A stretch of DNA of 64,000 bases from Siphonodentalium dalli (lineage: Eukaryota > Mollusca > Scaphopoda > Gadilida > Siphonodentaliidae). The DNA lies in the NCBI GenBank assembly GCA_032622095.1, contig CP136066.1, positions 198,204,816 to 198,268,815 on the forward strand, given 5' to 3'. Under the pieces are notes generated by a model. That model was not told where the DNA came from, did no database searches, and was given only the letters and a program-made list of their open reading frames with translations. Each line of letters begins with the position of its first letter. Position 1 is the first letter of the stretch. Both the position numbers and the translations under genes were made by a program. Shown here piece by piece: positions 1 to 11,441 of the stretch.

Positions 1-461
1 CGATTACGGATATGGACACTATCCTGCCAGTATACGGCAAACAAATCGATCTTTGCGCACGAGGGTTCTTATGTGAGACGAAATATACCCCACGCAGTTT
101 AATTATGTGCAGATGTGTCAAGGATGTGCCACCGGTCCTGCGCGTGGACGGTCTAACATTATCCGTGTGGTGTATAACACACGGATAAGAACATGGGATC
201 TGAAAGACACGCACATTACTTTTTTCATCAAGTACATGTGTAACTGAATACAGTGGGGTATATTCCGTCTCACAAATTAACCATCGTATATAAGTTGTGA
301 TGGTCTCTACCTTACTATGACAGTATATCCTATCCGTACTCGTAATGGTGATTTTGCCAAAGGTCTCTAATGTTTTTGTCCGTACATGCGAAACATTTAC
401 GTCTCATACAAGCTATTCATAATTCTTATCAGTAGTAGTTCATTGTATGAACTGTGTTAAC
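1..461. other. No gene seen; small hairpin and one isolated satellite monomer
   Basis: Low-coding AT-rich DNA. Positions 159-188 form a short hairpin (TTATCCGTGTGG against ACACACGGATAA). Positions about 408-450 are an inverted, isolated copy of the 48 bp satellite monomer that fills 35.7-48.6 kb. Confidence 0.6.
408..450 (-). repeat. Isolated inverted monomer of the 48 bp satellite
   Basis: On the minus strand this reads CAATGAACTACTACTGATAA then GAATTATGAATAGC, matching the monomer form GCATAATGAACTACTACTGA that is abundant near 48.2-48.6 kb. Confidence 0.75.
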
Positions 462-910
462 GTTACTCAATCCGATCAGACGCTCCTAAATTACTATTTC
501 TTTGGCTTCGGGGGTAAAAAATATTTGATTCTAGTCGAAGAACCCACCCATCAAAGCTCAGAGTGATCAGATATTGATTTTTGAAGTTTGGTATTTCTGG
601 AGATGTGTAATAATATGTGTGACCCAGAAACATGTGGTCAAACGGAGGGTCTCGGCCAAAATTGTGGATGTAGATGGATAACTCTAAAATTAAGTGGTAA
701 TACCGTCAAATTTCGTTATACTTTAGTGATAATACGGCGATATTTTGTTCAACAAAATGTTGATAAATAAAACGTTTTGTGAAATTTGATACCATAGTTA
801 GCATTAGCATTATTTTGTTGCAATAAATCGATTCTGATAACTAAAGCGTATTTTGAAGAAATGTTGTTGTATCTTGATGATATGGGGACCGTCTAATCGG
901 ATTGGATACC
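462..910. mobile_element. Non-autonomous DNA transposon, family with ACTCAATCCGATCAGACG ends
   Basis: The left end TACTCAATCCGATCAGACGC is repeated inverted at the right end (GTCTAATCGGATTGGATACC). The body is related to 53632-53950 in the opposite orientation. No transposase is encoded. The 60-codon frame inside is not conserved between copies. Confidence 0.65.
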
Positions 911-1340
911 TTTAATTTCTGGCATATACGGTCACATATGTTCCATATTATATGTTAGATATGTCGGTATTACAATAACGACTGAACTAATTGATATCTA
1001 CTCTGGCTGTTCATTAATTATTTTCGCATTTTGCCTTTGACAAAAATAATTATCCAACAGTTCTTTCTTAGATGCGGAAGAATAAAATATATTCAAAGAA
1101 GCAAGCATTCATATTAACGGAACCAGTGTGTGAAAAAAGAAACATCCCGCGTTTATGCTGAAGTAGTGCTTATGGCAGAAAGAAAATCTTTTAGTGTTTG
1201 TGAAACCCTAAACATGATCGTAATGGGCAAGCCGTTAGCGAAGGTTTGTGATGTTCTGGAACAATTAATACCTTACAACTGTAACCAGCCTACGATTAAT
1301 GATACATTAATAGTTATATCTCTCTTTGATGCTTAGCGGA
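911..1340. other. No feature recognised
   Basis: AT-rich DNA. A 68-codon frame at 1130-1336 has no recognisable domain and no supporting splice or start context; not called as a gene. Confidence 0.5.
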
Positions 1341-2102
1341 AAGTATATGTACTATATACGAATTCAGAGACTCCCTTCTGAAAAAGAACAAATGCGTCAT
1401 GTTGATTGCAACAGTCTCCAGTTGCTTCTGATTTGGATCACACATCAAAGTTTGTAAGCGGAAGTTAGAATTTGGTAAATGTACTCTTATTAGATTTCAA
1501 AGGCAGCCCTCGTGCAGAAGAAGAACCGGCCATGTTGATTGCAACAGCCTCCAGATCGCATAAGTGTATGGGTACCCATTTATCACATCGATTCGGTGAA
1601 ATGAGCGCGAAATATGTATCTAAATGGTACTTTACTTCGTCATCTAAATCTCCGTCTATAAAAGAATGGAAGACATCCGGCGATTATAGCTGCTTGTACA
1701 GAGCCCCCATGGTTTGTCGTTTCTTCTGGTTCCGATCATTCATCAAATTTCGAAAGCAGAAGGAATATTTACTGTATAAGAATTCTGAAGCCTCCTTCTG
1801 GGAAAGAGTGTGAATGATAAGATCCTTTGATATGTTCGACCACCTTAAGCGCAAATCAATATACTTCATTCTGAGAAAGAACAACCGGATCATTGATTGT
1901 CACATTATTCAGTTGGCAAAGGTGTCTGGGTACTCAATTATCACGTTGGTTCGCAACATTCGCTAATATGAACTCACAATATATATCCAAATGCTTCATT
2001 TCGCATCATCATCTTAATCTGCGTCTACAAAATAGCCGGCCACTCTCATTCTCGATCCATCCGACCGACGAGACAGTCGCACTAAGCGCTCGCCTGCGGT
2101 AA

Positions 2103-2463
2103 TCCGTTCAAATCTGACTTCAGTGTGCCTGTCATTTGCAGAATGAGGTCACCGGAGGGTGCATTTAGTGACGCTATCCCGCATAGCGGGTTAACAGCAC
2201 TAACTTAACCCTCTGGGGACCTCATTCTACTTACGCCTCATCTTCTCTTGAAAGTTTCTGTATTATAATTTTTTTATAGAAACTTCTTCAAATAGATTCT
2301 ATTTCTTTTTTAGTTTTAGTTTCTCTATATCCCCAAATTGATAGACGACACATTGCATAAACGAGGTTCCCAATGCTATGCGGGATAGTATCACTAAATT
2401 CACCCTCTGGGGACCTTATTCTGCAAATGACAGGCACACTAAACTCAGTCTTGAATCCGTTGA
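2103..2463. mobile_element. MITE with CAGAATGAGGTCCCC-type inverted ends
   Basis: Inverted repeats of about 90 bp: GTGTGCCTGTCATTTGCAGA on the left and its inverse near 2425-2450, followed on both sides by a block around GCTATCCCGCATAGCGGG. A second copy lies at 54765-55220, sharing the central segment that ends ACGACACATTGCATAA. No coding capacity. Confidence 0.8.
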
Positions 2464-2479
2464 GCGGCCGTGAGTTTTT

Positions 2480-3150
2480 TTTGTCAGAAGCTCGGTGGAC
2501 ACAGTGTATTACACCTTTATCCCCACCGTTGTGTACATGCACTAAGCGGTTTCAGTCGACCTATTGTTTAAGCTGGTCTATCCATGCTAATACGGGTCGG
2601 CTGGAAGTGGTTTTGGACATCCAAGTCGCTCCAGCAGAACCCTCTGCTGCATGGCCGCGGCTTGGCAGTGGACCGACCGGAACCCACCGGTCCAGGGCTG
2701 ACCAGACCACTCGGGACGGGATGAAAAAGACCAAGAAAAAGACCCATTTACGTCGCCACAGGGACTCCGACAGGCGTGCCATATGGAGGCAGTGGAAACA
2801 TGAGAGACGACCACCTCCATTTGGCGCAGGAATACCAGCCCACCGTCGATGGCGTCACATATATCACCACCAACGGAAACAGGGACGCCGTAGTCACCAT
2901 GAATGTTCCTGTCGTCAACTCAGTGGCCAACTGAGACATGGTGCCGATGTCACACCGGACGCCCTGCCGCCGACCTCGTGGTTCAGACAGTCACCACTCA
3001 CCACCAGCGCCACCACATGCGATAAAGGACTCCTACACCATCCAGAAGACACCGACGCACACAGGACCGATGTCTTCATCCCAGAGAGAGAGAGAGAGCG
3101 AGAGAGAGAGAGAGCTAGAGAGAGAGAACCACCATCTGGCGTAGATGGGT
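2480..3150. other. GC-rich block, possible relic coding DNA
   Basis: Noticeably richer in GC than its surroundings. Long frames are open on both strands, which mostly reflects base composition. One plus-strand frame from about 2725 to 2934 (ending in a stop) reads like ordinary protein (QPTVDGVTYITTNGNRDAVV), but it has stops upstream and no matching exon borders. The longest frame starts inside the MITE and ends in a GA microsatellite, so it is unlikely to be a gene. It may be a decayed exon or part of an unrecognised element. Confidence 0.35.
3084..3127. repeat. (GA)n microsatellite
   Basis: Imperfect GA dinucleotide run broken by GC and CT steps. Confidence 0.95.
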
Positions 3151-4330
3151 AATGCCGCAAGAGATATACTCGTCCTTGACCTCGTTTAACGGTATACTAG
3201 TAGAGCGCGCATCTATAATCTAAAATCGACTCCACCCACCCATATGTGCAATGTGACTTAATCATCAAGATGTTCCACCCACTATGTTGTTTTAAAAACC
3301 ACCCGAAAAAGACCCGTTAATTAGTTGAATATAACGTGACTGAAAATTCTGGGGTGAAAGTCGAGCATAGCTCCTGCGACATTACCCCTCTACCTGACGT
3401 AGACCATCTCATATCAAAGAGGTCAAGAACCGATAGGCGCTGCTGCAGAAGAAAACGGAATGTACATCTTTAACAAGGCATAACGAGAGCTACACGTAGT
3501 GTACAGCAGGATAATCCACGTTAGAAATGGATGTTGATTTGCTTGCGTTCCATAGACGCAACTTGCATCGAGCCACGAGAATAACTTTGGAAATGGGCGC
3601 TTTAAAATGCTCTTTTAATCTGCCAGTTGTCTCGGTTGAGTGTAAATATATAAGTAATGGATGTTGATTTGTTGCGTTCCATAGAGTATGGATGCAAGTT
3701 GGTCTGACATTTTACGTGTGGACTGTGTAACGCTTTCAAGTTGCTCTACACAAATTTATTATTAAATGGATGAAAGTTGGGGTCTGCGCGCGACGTCATG
3801 TGACGTAATTTCGACCAATCAACGTCCGCCATTCATAGTTCCACAACGCGAATGCATCTGTGAGTGTAAATATATTGCAGCAGACGCTGGCAATCCGGCT
3901 GACATAGAATACATCATCAACGACTCCAACACCAGCATCAACTCTCCCTGTTTTTTCCTATTGTTTTCCTCTTGTTATTTCTCAATAAAGGCATAAAATT
4001 AGGGGTGAGAGAAAGGACGATTCTTGCCTTTCGAGCATCCCGGGGATAGAGCCCCCCCCCCCCCCCCCCGAACAACTTCTCTCCGGGGCCATCATAGACC
4101 GTATCACTTTCACTGGTACTCCGATCACTTAAGTGGATGGACGTTCCGAGCGTGCCCGTGCTAATCCTTTGAGTGACCGTCTGCCTCGAGCTGAGATACC
4201 TCCAGTCGACCCATTGTCTTGGATGGAGTCTACACTCCAATTCGGGTCGACTGCAGTAGATTTTGAACTGTGTAAGATTCCTAAAGCATCCTTCTGAGAA
4301 AGAGTGCGAAGGAAACGGTCCCTCGATCTT
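3151..4330. other. Spacer with a local short duplication and a poly-C run
   Basis: No gene recognised. GGATGTTGATTTG(C)TTGCGTTCC occurs at about 3530 and 3658. A run of about 19 C lies at 4051-4069. A segment near 4200-4260 (CCAGTCGACCCATTGTCTTG) resembles 2546-2610. Confidence 0.55.
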
Positions 4331-5640
4331 TCGGTCCACCTCAGGCGCAATCAATATACGTCATTCTGAGAAAGCACAACACTGTATTCAGTTGGCATAA
4401 GTGTACCCATTCAGCACATTCATTATCTAAAATGACCGCGCAATATGTCTCTAAATCCTACGTTTGCACCGTCATCTAAATCTCCGTCTATAAAGGTACG
4501 GTAGGCATCCGGCTATACTGTATATAGCCCCAGTGTATGTCCTTCCGTCTGATATGATCATGCATTCACGAAAGCGGCAGGTCATATTTGGTCAACGTAA
4601 AATACAAGATTTCAGAGGCTCCCTTATATTGAAGAACAACCGGGCCATGTTGATTGCAACAGTCTCCGGTTGGCACGAGGCATGGTTACCCATGAGCGCG
4701 CAAGATACTGATAAACGCTTCATTTAAATCTTCGTCTAATAGAACGATTAGCATCCGGCCATCATATAGAGACGTTTGTATAGAGCCCCAGTATACATGT
4801 ATATGTTGTTCCTTCTTGTTTCGATCATTCGTCAAACTGCGCAAGCAAAATGTAAATAATGTACCATATAAGATTTCTGAGGCTCCCTTCTGGAAAATAG
4901 TGAGAAGGAGAAGATCCTTTGATATTTTGGACCACCCCAGGCGCAATCAGTATACTTCATTCTTAGAAAGCAAAACACGCTATTCAGAAAACTGTTGGTA
5001 CAAGTATACTCATTCGACACTTTGATTATCTAAAATGACCGCGCAAAAGTCTCTAAATTCTGCGTTTGCGTCGTCATCTAAATTTTCGTCTAACAGAACG
5101 GTGGCCATGCATCCGGCCATCATATACGCTTGTACAGAGCCCCAGTATAAACGGTTGTTGTTCCGTCTTGTTTCGATCATTCATCAAACTGCGCAAGCAG
5201 AAGGTAAATGTACCATATACAAATTCTGAGGCTCCCTTCTGTGGAAAAGATCCTTTGATATTTTGGACCACCTCAGGCGTAATCAATATACTTCATTCTC
5301 TTAAAGAACAACACTATATTCAATTGGTATAAGTGTACTCATTCAGTACATCGATTCGCTGAAACGAGCGCGTAATATGTCTCTGAATCCTACGTTTGCA
5401 TCGTCATCTAAATTCCCGTCCAACAGAACGGTGGCCATGCACCCGGCCGTCATAGACGCTTGTATATATGTCGTTCCTTCTGGTTCCGATCATTCATTAA
5501 ACTGCGCAAGCAGAATATAAATGCACTGTATAAGATTTCATCATTTGCATTGTCATCTACATCTCACTCTGTAAAAGAAAGGTGGGCATCCGGCTATAAA
5601 AGCCGTCTGTATAGAGCCACAGTGTAAATATCTTTCCTTC

Positions 5641-5967
5641 AATAGCCGTACGGCACAGGGGTGACTGAGAGGGCTGCAGCCCCCCCCCCACCAAAACGTT
5701 TTGAAAGCTCAAAATTCGAGCAATTTTGGGGCAATTTTGAGATATGTTCGGGCAAATTGAATGATATTTCAGAGCGAAATGGTGGCAAATCACAGCATTG
5801 TTCAAATTTTTTTTGCCAGAATTATACATATTTAAGGTTAATCTATTTTGTTATATTTATGTGTATATACAAGATATATTGTACAAAACTGTGTTACAAC
5901 CATGCATATATCATGCAAACATTCTCAGCCCCCCACCCTTAAAATTTTGGGTTCATGTACGACTATG
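5641..5967. mobile_element. Non-autonomous element inserted in the old array, ends AATAGCCGTACGG / TACGACTATG
   Basis: It interrupts the array unit exactly between flanks TTTCCTTC (5633-5640) and CTTCCTTC (5968-5975), an 8 bp target duplication with one mismatch. The array sequence joins up when it is removed. It holds a poly-C run near 5680 and is related to about 27055-27263 in the opposite orientation. Confidence 0.6.
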
Positions 5968-7214
5968 CTTCCTTCTGATCTGATCATGCATTCATTAAAA
6001 GTGTGTAAGCGGAAGTAAATAGTTGGTAACCGGTAAAATATAATATATCAAAGGCTCCCTTCTGTAGAAGAACAACCGGACCATGTTGATTGCAACAGTC
6101 TCCGGTTGGCATAAGTGTATGGGTACCCATTTATCACATCGATTCGCTGAAATGGGCGTGCAATATATCGCTAAAAGCTACATTTAAATCTTCATCTCAT
6201 AGAACGCTTGGCATCCGGCCATCATAGACGCTTGTATACAGCCCCGGCAATATATGTATGTTCTTCTGGTTTCGATCATTTATCAACGGTCTTTAAGCGG
6301 AAGGTAAATTTACTAAGATTGGGAAGGTTTCCTTCTGAGAAAGAACAACCGGATCATGTTGATTTCAAAAGTTGACATAAGTCTCAATAGTCACATTCGT
6401 TAGCAATATTCGCTAATATGAACCTAGAATATATCTCCAAATGCTACATTTCGCATCATCTTAATCTCCGTCTATAAAGCAACGATGGTCATTTGGCCAA
6501 TAGTCGCTAGTGTAGAGGCCCATTGATTCAGAGACTCACATATGAGAAAGAACAACCGGACAATGTTGATTGTGCACAACAGTCATCAGTTGGCATATAA
6601 GTGTCCGGTTACTCATTTATCACGTTCATTCGGATCATTACTAAATCAGCGCTCACTATGCTTCTAAATGCTACATTTACATCTTCATCCCAATCTCCGT
6701 CTAAAAGAACTGTGGGTATCTGACTGCCACAGCCGTGTGTACATATAGCGCCAGTGTACATGTATGTCATTTCTTTTGGTTCCATTCATTCATCAAACTG
6801 TGCAAGCATATAATATTGCCGAGGCTTCCTTCTGGGCGATAACGAGACGACAGAGATCCTTTGATCTTTTGGACCGCCTTAGCAATCAATATACTTAATT
6901 CTGAGAAAGAACAACCGGATCATGTTGATAGTTATGCACCGTCTTCAGTTGGCATATGTGTCTGGTTACTAACTTATCACTTTGGTTCGCAACATTTGCT
7001 AACATGGACCCACAATATATCTCAAAATGCTACATTTTCATCGTTATCTCAATCTCCGCCTGAAACAACGGTGGGCATCCGGCCATCATATATACTTGAA
7101 TAAAGTCCTAGTGTATGCCATTCCTTCTGGTTTCGATCTGTAAATGTAGACTAAGATTTCAGAGACTCTTCTTTGAGAAAGAACAGCCGGATCATGTGTC
7201 TGTGTACTCATCGA

Positions 7215-7692
7215 CAGGGTCCGCGCTGGCCCGAATTTACTTTTGCCAAATGAAAATAATTTTTGCCAAATGCTGTTATGAGTTGCCAAATGCTATCAGT
7301 TTTTACAACATTGTTTCTTTTATTTTGACTATTTCGACAATCCAACCAAACCAGCAACATAACAATGCAATTGTAGAAGGGTTTCTTCAGCAGAAAGGCA
7401 CATATAAAGAGGATTACCTATGTAAACACCACAACCAGACATACTAGCACTCCCTCCAATCGTCGATACTATGATATCAGATTGATAGAGATGTTAACTT
7501 TTCATAACTTTATGCATGTGTAAATCACCACTATAGTACCATTAATAATGAAATGAATTCTGAAATGAATGGCATTGATTGAAAAATATTAATAAACTTT
7601 CTTGAGGAATCTAAAGTGACATGCCAAAATATTTGCCAAATGTGAATTATTTTTGCCATTGGCAAATTTGGCAAGTGTCAGCGCGAACCCTG
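7215..7692. mobile_element. hAT-type non-autonomous DNA transposon (478 bp)
   Basis: Ends are CAGGGTCCGCGCTGG and the inverse CAGCGCGAACCCTG, with subterminal TTTTTGCCAAATG repeats inverted between the arms. It is flanked by CTCATCGA (7207-7214) and CTCATTGA (7693-7700), an 8 bp duplication with one mismatch, as hAT transposases make. CAGGG-type ends also fit hAT. It is inserted within a unit of the old array. No transposase frame. Confidence 0.88.
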
Positions 7693-8544
7693 CTCATTGA
7701 TCACGTTCATTCGCAGTATTCACTAAATGAGCGCACACTCTATCTCTAATGCTACATTTTCATCGTCATCTAAATCGTCGTATACAAAAGAACGGTGGGC
7801 AAGCGTCCATCGCAGACACTTGTATAAACCCCCAGTTTGTGTCGTACCTCCTGGTTTCGATATCTAAAGGAATAAGATTTCAGAGACTCAATTTTGAGAA
7901 TGAACAATCATCTTGATTCCAACAGTCTTCTGTTGGAATATAAGTGACTGGGGTACTCATTTATTACGTTGGTTCGCAACATTGAATTTCGCTAATAGGA
8001 AACCACATGTTTCCAATTGTTACAATTCGCATCGTTATCTAAATATCCGTCTATAAAAGAACGGTGGGCACCCGACGGGAATAAACGGTTGTATATAGCC
8101 CCAATGTATGCCGTTCCTTCTGGGTTTGATATGTAAAAGTACAAACATTTCAGAGACTCCATTCTGAGAAAGAACAACCAGATCATGTTGATTGCAAAAT
8201 TTATCATTTGGCATATAAGTGTCTGGGTACCCATTTATCACTTTAGTTCGCAACATTCGCTAATATAAAAACCACATTAATTATGTCTTCGAATACTACA
8301 TTTCACATCGTCATCTAAATCTCTGTATATAAAAGAACGGTGGGCATCCGGTGGGTATAGACGGTTTTATATAGAGCCCAGTTTGCATGCTGTTCCTTCT
8401 GGTTCAGACTATTCATCAAACTGCGCAAGCAGAAGGTCAAATTACTGTATAAGAGTTCCGACGCCTTCTGGGAAAGAGTGTGAAGGATAAGATCATTTGG
8501 TAGGTTCGACCACCTTATCCCTTTACCCAACAGAACGGCCCTGT

Positions 8545-8613
8545 GCCAATGCATTCTCTTATATATGCGAGTCGACCATAGCTTGCCTCGCATATATAAG
8601 AGAATGCATTGGC
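8545..8613. repeat. 69 bp palindrome module
   Basis: Near-perfect hairpin: GCCAATGCATTCTCTTATAT with its inverse, around a centre CGAGTCGACCATAG-GCCTCG. The arms contain the TATA-like TATATAAG. Confidence 0.95.
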
Positions 8614-8684
8614 TTAACACATTAAAAATTATAAAATTGTTAAAGAAAAAATGGTAAAAAGTGTTAAAAAAAGATTTTTTTTAG

Positions 8685-8753
8685 GCCAATGCATTCTCTT
8701 ATATATGCGAGGCGACCTATGGTCGACTCGCATATATAAGAGAATGCATTGGC
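8685..8753. repeat. 69 bp palindrome module, inverted partner
   Basis: Same hairpin in the opposite orientation: the asymmetric centre reads GGCGACCTATGGTCGAC. With the first palindrome it forms an inner inverted pair bounded by CCCTGTGCC and GGCACAGGG. Confidence 0.95.
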
Positions 8754-9368
8754 ACAGGGCATAACTGTAACCATCACAATGTGGTCAATGAGCCGGTTCA
8801 AATGATATCCATATTTGTATGGTTTTATTGAGACAGACCCAAGATAATTTAGGCTGTTGCAGCTTTATTTGGCCGTTTTTGGCCGGTTTGTTGGGTAAAG
8901 GGTTATAGGCGAAATCAATATACTTCACTCTGAGAAAGAACAACTGGGTCATTTTGATTGCCACAGTCTTCAGCTGGCATAAATGTACTCATATTCGGCA
9001 TATTGATTCTTTAAAATGAGCGCGCATTATGTTTCTAAATCCTACAAATGCATCATCATCTAAATTCCCGTCTCAAAACAATGGTGGGTATGCATCCGGC
9101 CGTCATAGCCGATTGTATAGAACCCACAGTGTATGCCCCTTGCCTTCTAGTTCTGATTATGCATTCATCGAAGTGTGTAAGCGGGAGGTAATATTTGGTA
9201 AAAGTATAATATAATATTTCAGAGGCTCCCTTCTGTAGAAGAATAACCGGACCATGTTGATTGCAACAGTCTCTTCAGTTGGCTTCAGTGCATGGGCACC
9301 CACTCATCATAGCGATTCACAGACATTCGTTCTGGTTTCGGTCATTCATCAAAGCGTATAATCGAAAG

Positions 9369-9735
9369 TTAAAGACATGTTATGGACTTATTCTGGTGCA
9401 TGGAACTGATAAGTATCATTAAGGCGCCATGCCAACTGGAGGAATGTAGCACTCTACTAACATCGTTGAAAATTTCAGGGAAATACACTGTACCACCCCA
9501 TAGAAAACATCGTCTGAACTACGCTGAATTGTAAATATTTACCTCTCGATTCGGGACGCAACTATCGGCGATAAACTAACGAAAAATTAATTCGCCATCG
9601 AGGGTGACTGCATTTAATTAATATATAATTGTGTTGTCAATTTTGATATACAATTTGTAAAAATCACAACTTTGAGCAAGATTATTCTCCATGCTATGTT
9701 TGATCACCCCAATTGAGTGTTTCACATCACTTTAA
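9369..9735 (+). mobile_element. MITE family E, copy 1
   Basis: Starts TTAAAGACATGTTATG and ends GTTTCACATCACTTTAA. It shares the GCCAACTGGAGGAATG, CATAGAAAACATCGTCTGAA and GGCGATAAACTAACGAAA blocks with copies at 25508, 31209, 55382, 58272 and 61010. It interrupts an array unit at a TTAA/TAA. Non-coding. Confidence 0.85.
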
Positions 9736-9880
9736 ATGTACTAATGCTTCAGAGGCTTCCTTCTGAGAAAGAACAACCGGATCATGCTGATTGCATCAAT
9801 TGACATAAGTTAGCATGTTGGTCGCAACATTCACTAAAATGAACCCACAATATATCTCCAAATGCTACATTTCGCATCAT

Positions 9881-9904
9881 CATCATCATCATCATCATCA
9901 TCAT
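9881..9904. repeat. (ATC)n microsatellite
   Basis: Eight consecutive ATC units, an expansion of the GCATCATCTTAATCTCC part of the old array unit. Confidence 0.95.
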
Positions 9905-9921
9905 AATCTCCGCCTGTAAAC

Positions 9922-10564
9922 GAACGATGGGCATCCGACCATTATAGTCTCTACTGAACGGTGGGCATCCGACCATTATAGTCGCTACTGAACGGTGGGC
10001 ATCCGACCATTATAGTCGCTACTGAACGGTGGGCATCCGACCATTATAGTCGCTACTGAACGGTGGGAATCCGACCATTATAGTCGCTACTGAACGGTGG
10101 GCATCCGACCATTATAGTCGCTACTGAACGGTGGGCATCCGACCATTATAGTCGCTACTGAACGGTGGGCATCCGACCATTATAGTCGCTACTGAACGGT
10201 GGGCATCCGACCATTATAGTCGCTACTGAACGGTGGGCATCCGACCATTATAGTCGCTACTGAGCGGTGGGCATCCGACCATTATAGTCGCTACTGAACG
10301 GTGGGCATCCGACCATTATAGTCGCTACTGAACGGTGGGCATCCGACCATTATAGTCGCTACTGAACGGTGGGCATCCGACCATTATAGTCGCTACTGAA
10401 CGGTGGGCATCCGACCATTATAGTCGCTACTGAACGGTGGGCATCCGACCATTATAGTCGCTACTGAACGGTGGGCATCCGACCATTATAGTCGCTACTG
10501 AACGGTGGGCATCCGACCATTATAGTCGCTACTGAACGGTGGGCATCCGATTATAGTCACTACT
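9922..10564. repeat. 34 bp minisatellite, about 19 copies
   Basis: Unit GAACGGTGGGCATCCGACCA then TTATAGTCGCTACT, in perfect 34 bp register. Only a few variants are seen (GGGAATCC near 10068, GAGCGG at 10262, a shortened last unit). It is an amplified internal piece of the degenerate array unit, where the sequence reads GAACGGTGGGCATCCGGCCA. Confidence 0.97.
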
Positions 10565-10722
10565 GCAAGGCGAAATTTACGAAGCTTTTCTATTATACTC
10601 ACGCGTGTATCCACGGCATAATACTCAAGCAATGCAAACGCCAATTATTATTATTGCTTGAATGTGTATTTGTGACCCGCCATATCAAATCCAGTCGCAA
10701 GTCGGGATTTTTTTTACCTTGT

Positions 10723-10791
10723 GCCAATGCATTCTCTTATATATGCGAGTCGACCATAGGTCGCCTCGCATATATAAGAGAATGCATTGGC
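10723..10791. repeat. 69 bp palindrome module in family B
   Basis: Essentially the family A palindrome, preceded by CTTGTGCC instead of CCCTGTGCC. Confidence 0.93.
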
Positions 10792-10997
10792 CTAACAATT
10801 TGTTATAATTTTTTTAAAATAAATAATTCTGACAATTTTTAGGACATAAAATAAAAATCATCCATTACCCTGCAGGGAGCCCCACACATATATAGAAGCA
10901 TATAGAAGAGTGTCGTCTGCTCATGTTTGTCTGGGTGAAATTATAAAATTGTTAAAGAATACAAGAACAAATTATTAAAATTGTAAAAATGCATATA

Positions 10998-11063
10998 CAA
11001 TGCATTCTCTTATATATGCGAGGCGACCTATGGTCGACTCGTATATATAAGAGAATGCATTGG
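10998..11063. repeat. Palindrome module, inverted partner in family B
   Basis: Opposite orientation (GGCGACCTATGGTCGACTCG), left end slightly decayed (ACAATGCATTC), right end followed by ACAGGG. Confidence 0.93.
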
Positions 11064-11112
11064 CACAGGGTAGAAAAATCCGACTTCCGACTGGATTTGA
11101 TATGGCGGGTCA

Positions 11113-11441
11113 CATTTGTGCAATTGCGCGTTTAGCCAAGGCTAGCAATTGTCATGCTGTGGTGTGATTGTTCGGTGTGATCCTAATAAATTTTGCTGAC
11201 ATCGTGTGTTAGATTGACATTCAGGTTAACAGATTGTATTTCCATGTCAACATTGCTGTTGTGTCACATTTCATGAACATTGCGAACATATGTGCCAGAC
11301 TTTCAGGAACACAACCGAAGTAACTGCGTCCGCACCGATAACAAAAGATGTGTACCCCCCCCCCCCCCCAGAACATTTTAGATGAGAGTGAACCCATTCA
11401 GCGTTATTGTGATTGTCAATATAGAAGCTCTTTTCGTTGGA
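11113..11441. other. No gene seen; poly-C run
   Basis: Short spacer between the MITE and the LINE tail, with a run of 13 C at about 11347-11359. Confidence 0.6.

Larger units (their letters stand above)
8519..8902. mobile_element. Palindromic MITE family A, copy 1 (TTAT target)
   Basis: Ends CCCTTTACCCAACA and the inverse TGTTGGGTAAAGGG, flanked on both sides by TTAT (8515-8518, 8903-8906). The same point in other array units reads CCACCTTAAGCG, so the duplicated tetranucleotide is the target. It contains two 69 bp palindromes in opposite orientation. CCC ends with TTAA-type targets resemble piggyBac elements. No coding sequence. Confidence 0.88.
1340..9921. repeat. Old degenerate tandem array of a roughly 200-450 bp repeat, interrupted by insertions
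   Basis: At least 17 diverged copies recur in the same orientation. A unit runs roughly as GAGAAAGAACAACCGG, CATGTTGATTGCAACAGTC, GGCATAAGTGT, CTAAATCTCCGTCTATAAA, GAACGGTGGGCATCCGGCC, CCAGTGTATG, CCTTCTGGTTTCGATCATTC, and GCAGAAGGTAAATGTACTG to CTCCCTTCTG. The GAACAAC block lies near 1384, 1518, 1873, 4364, 4630, 4965, 5298, 6064, 6336, 6545, 6904, 7174, 7898, 8166, 8932, 9235 and 9767. Spacing varies through indels and nested elements. Short frames inside are not conserved between copies, so it is non-coding. Confidence 0.8.
10673..11112. mobile_element. Palindromic MITE family B, copy 1
   Basis: Ends TGACCCGCCATATCAAATCC and its inverse, flanked by TATTTG and CATTTG (6 bp, one mismatch). 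It carries two of the same 69 bp palindromes as family A, but with different outer ends, different target duplication and a different, longer middle. Copy 2 is at 53088-53542. Confidence 0.88.

Noticed and set aside
2373-3152. 259-codon plus-strand frame
   Set aside because: It begins inside a MITE end, ends in a GA microsatellite, has no recognisable domain and is matched by open frames on the other strand.
9922-10564. Regular 34 bp repeats resembling a CRISPR array
   Set aside because: There are no unique spacers; the whole 34 bp period is repeated, and the genome is eukaryotic.
10654-10842. Frames containing CESTIGRLAYIRECIGL, also near 50056 and 63707
   Set aside because: They are translations of the 69 bp palindrome in MITEs, not protein genes.
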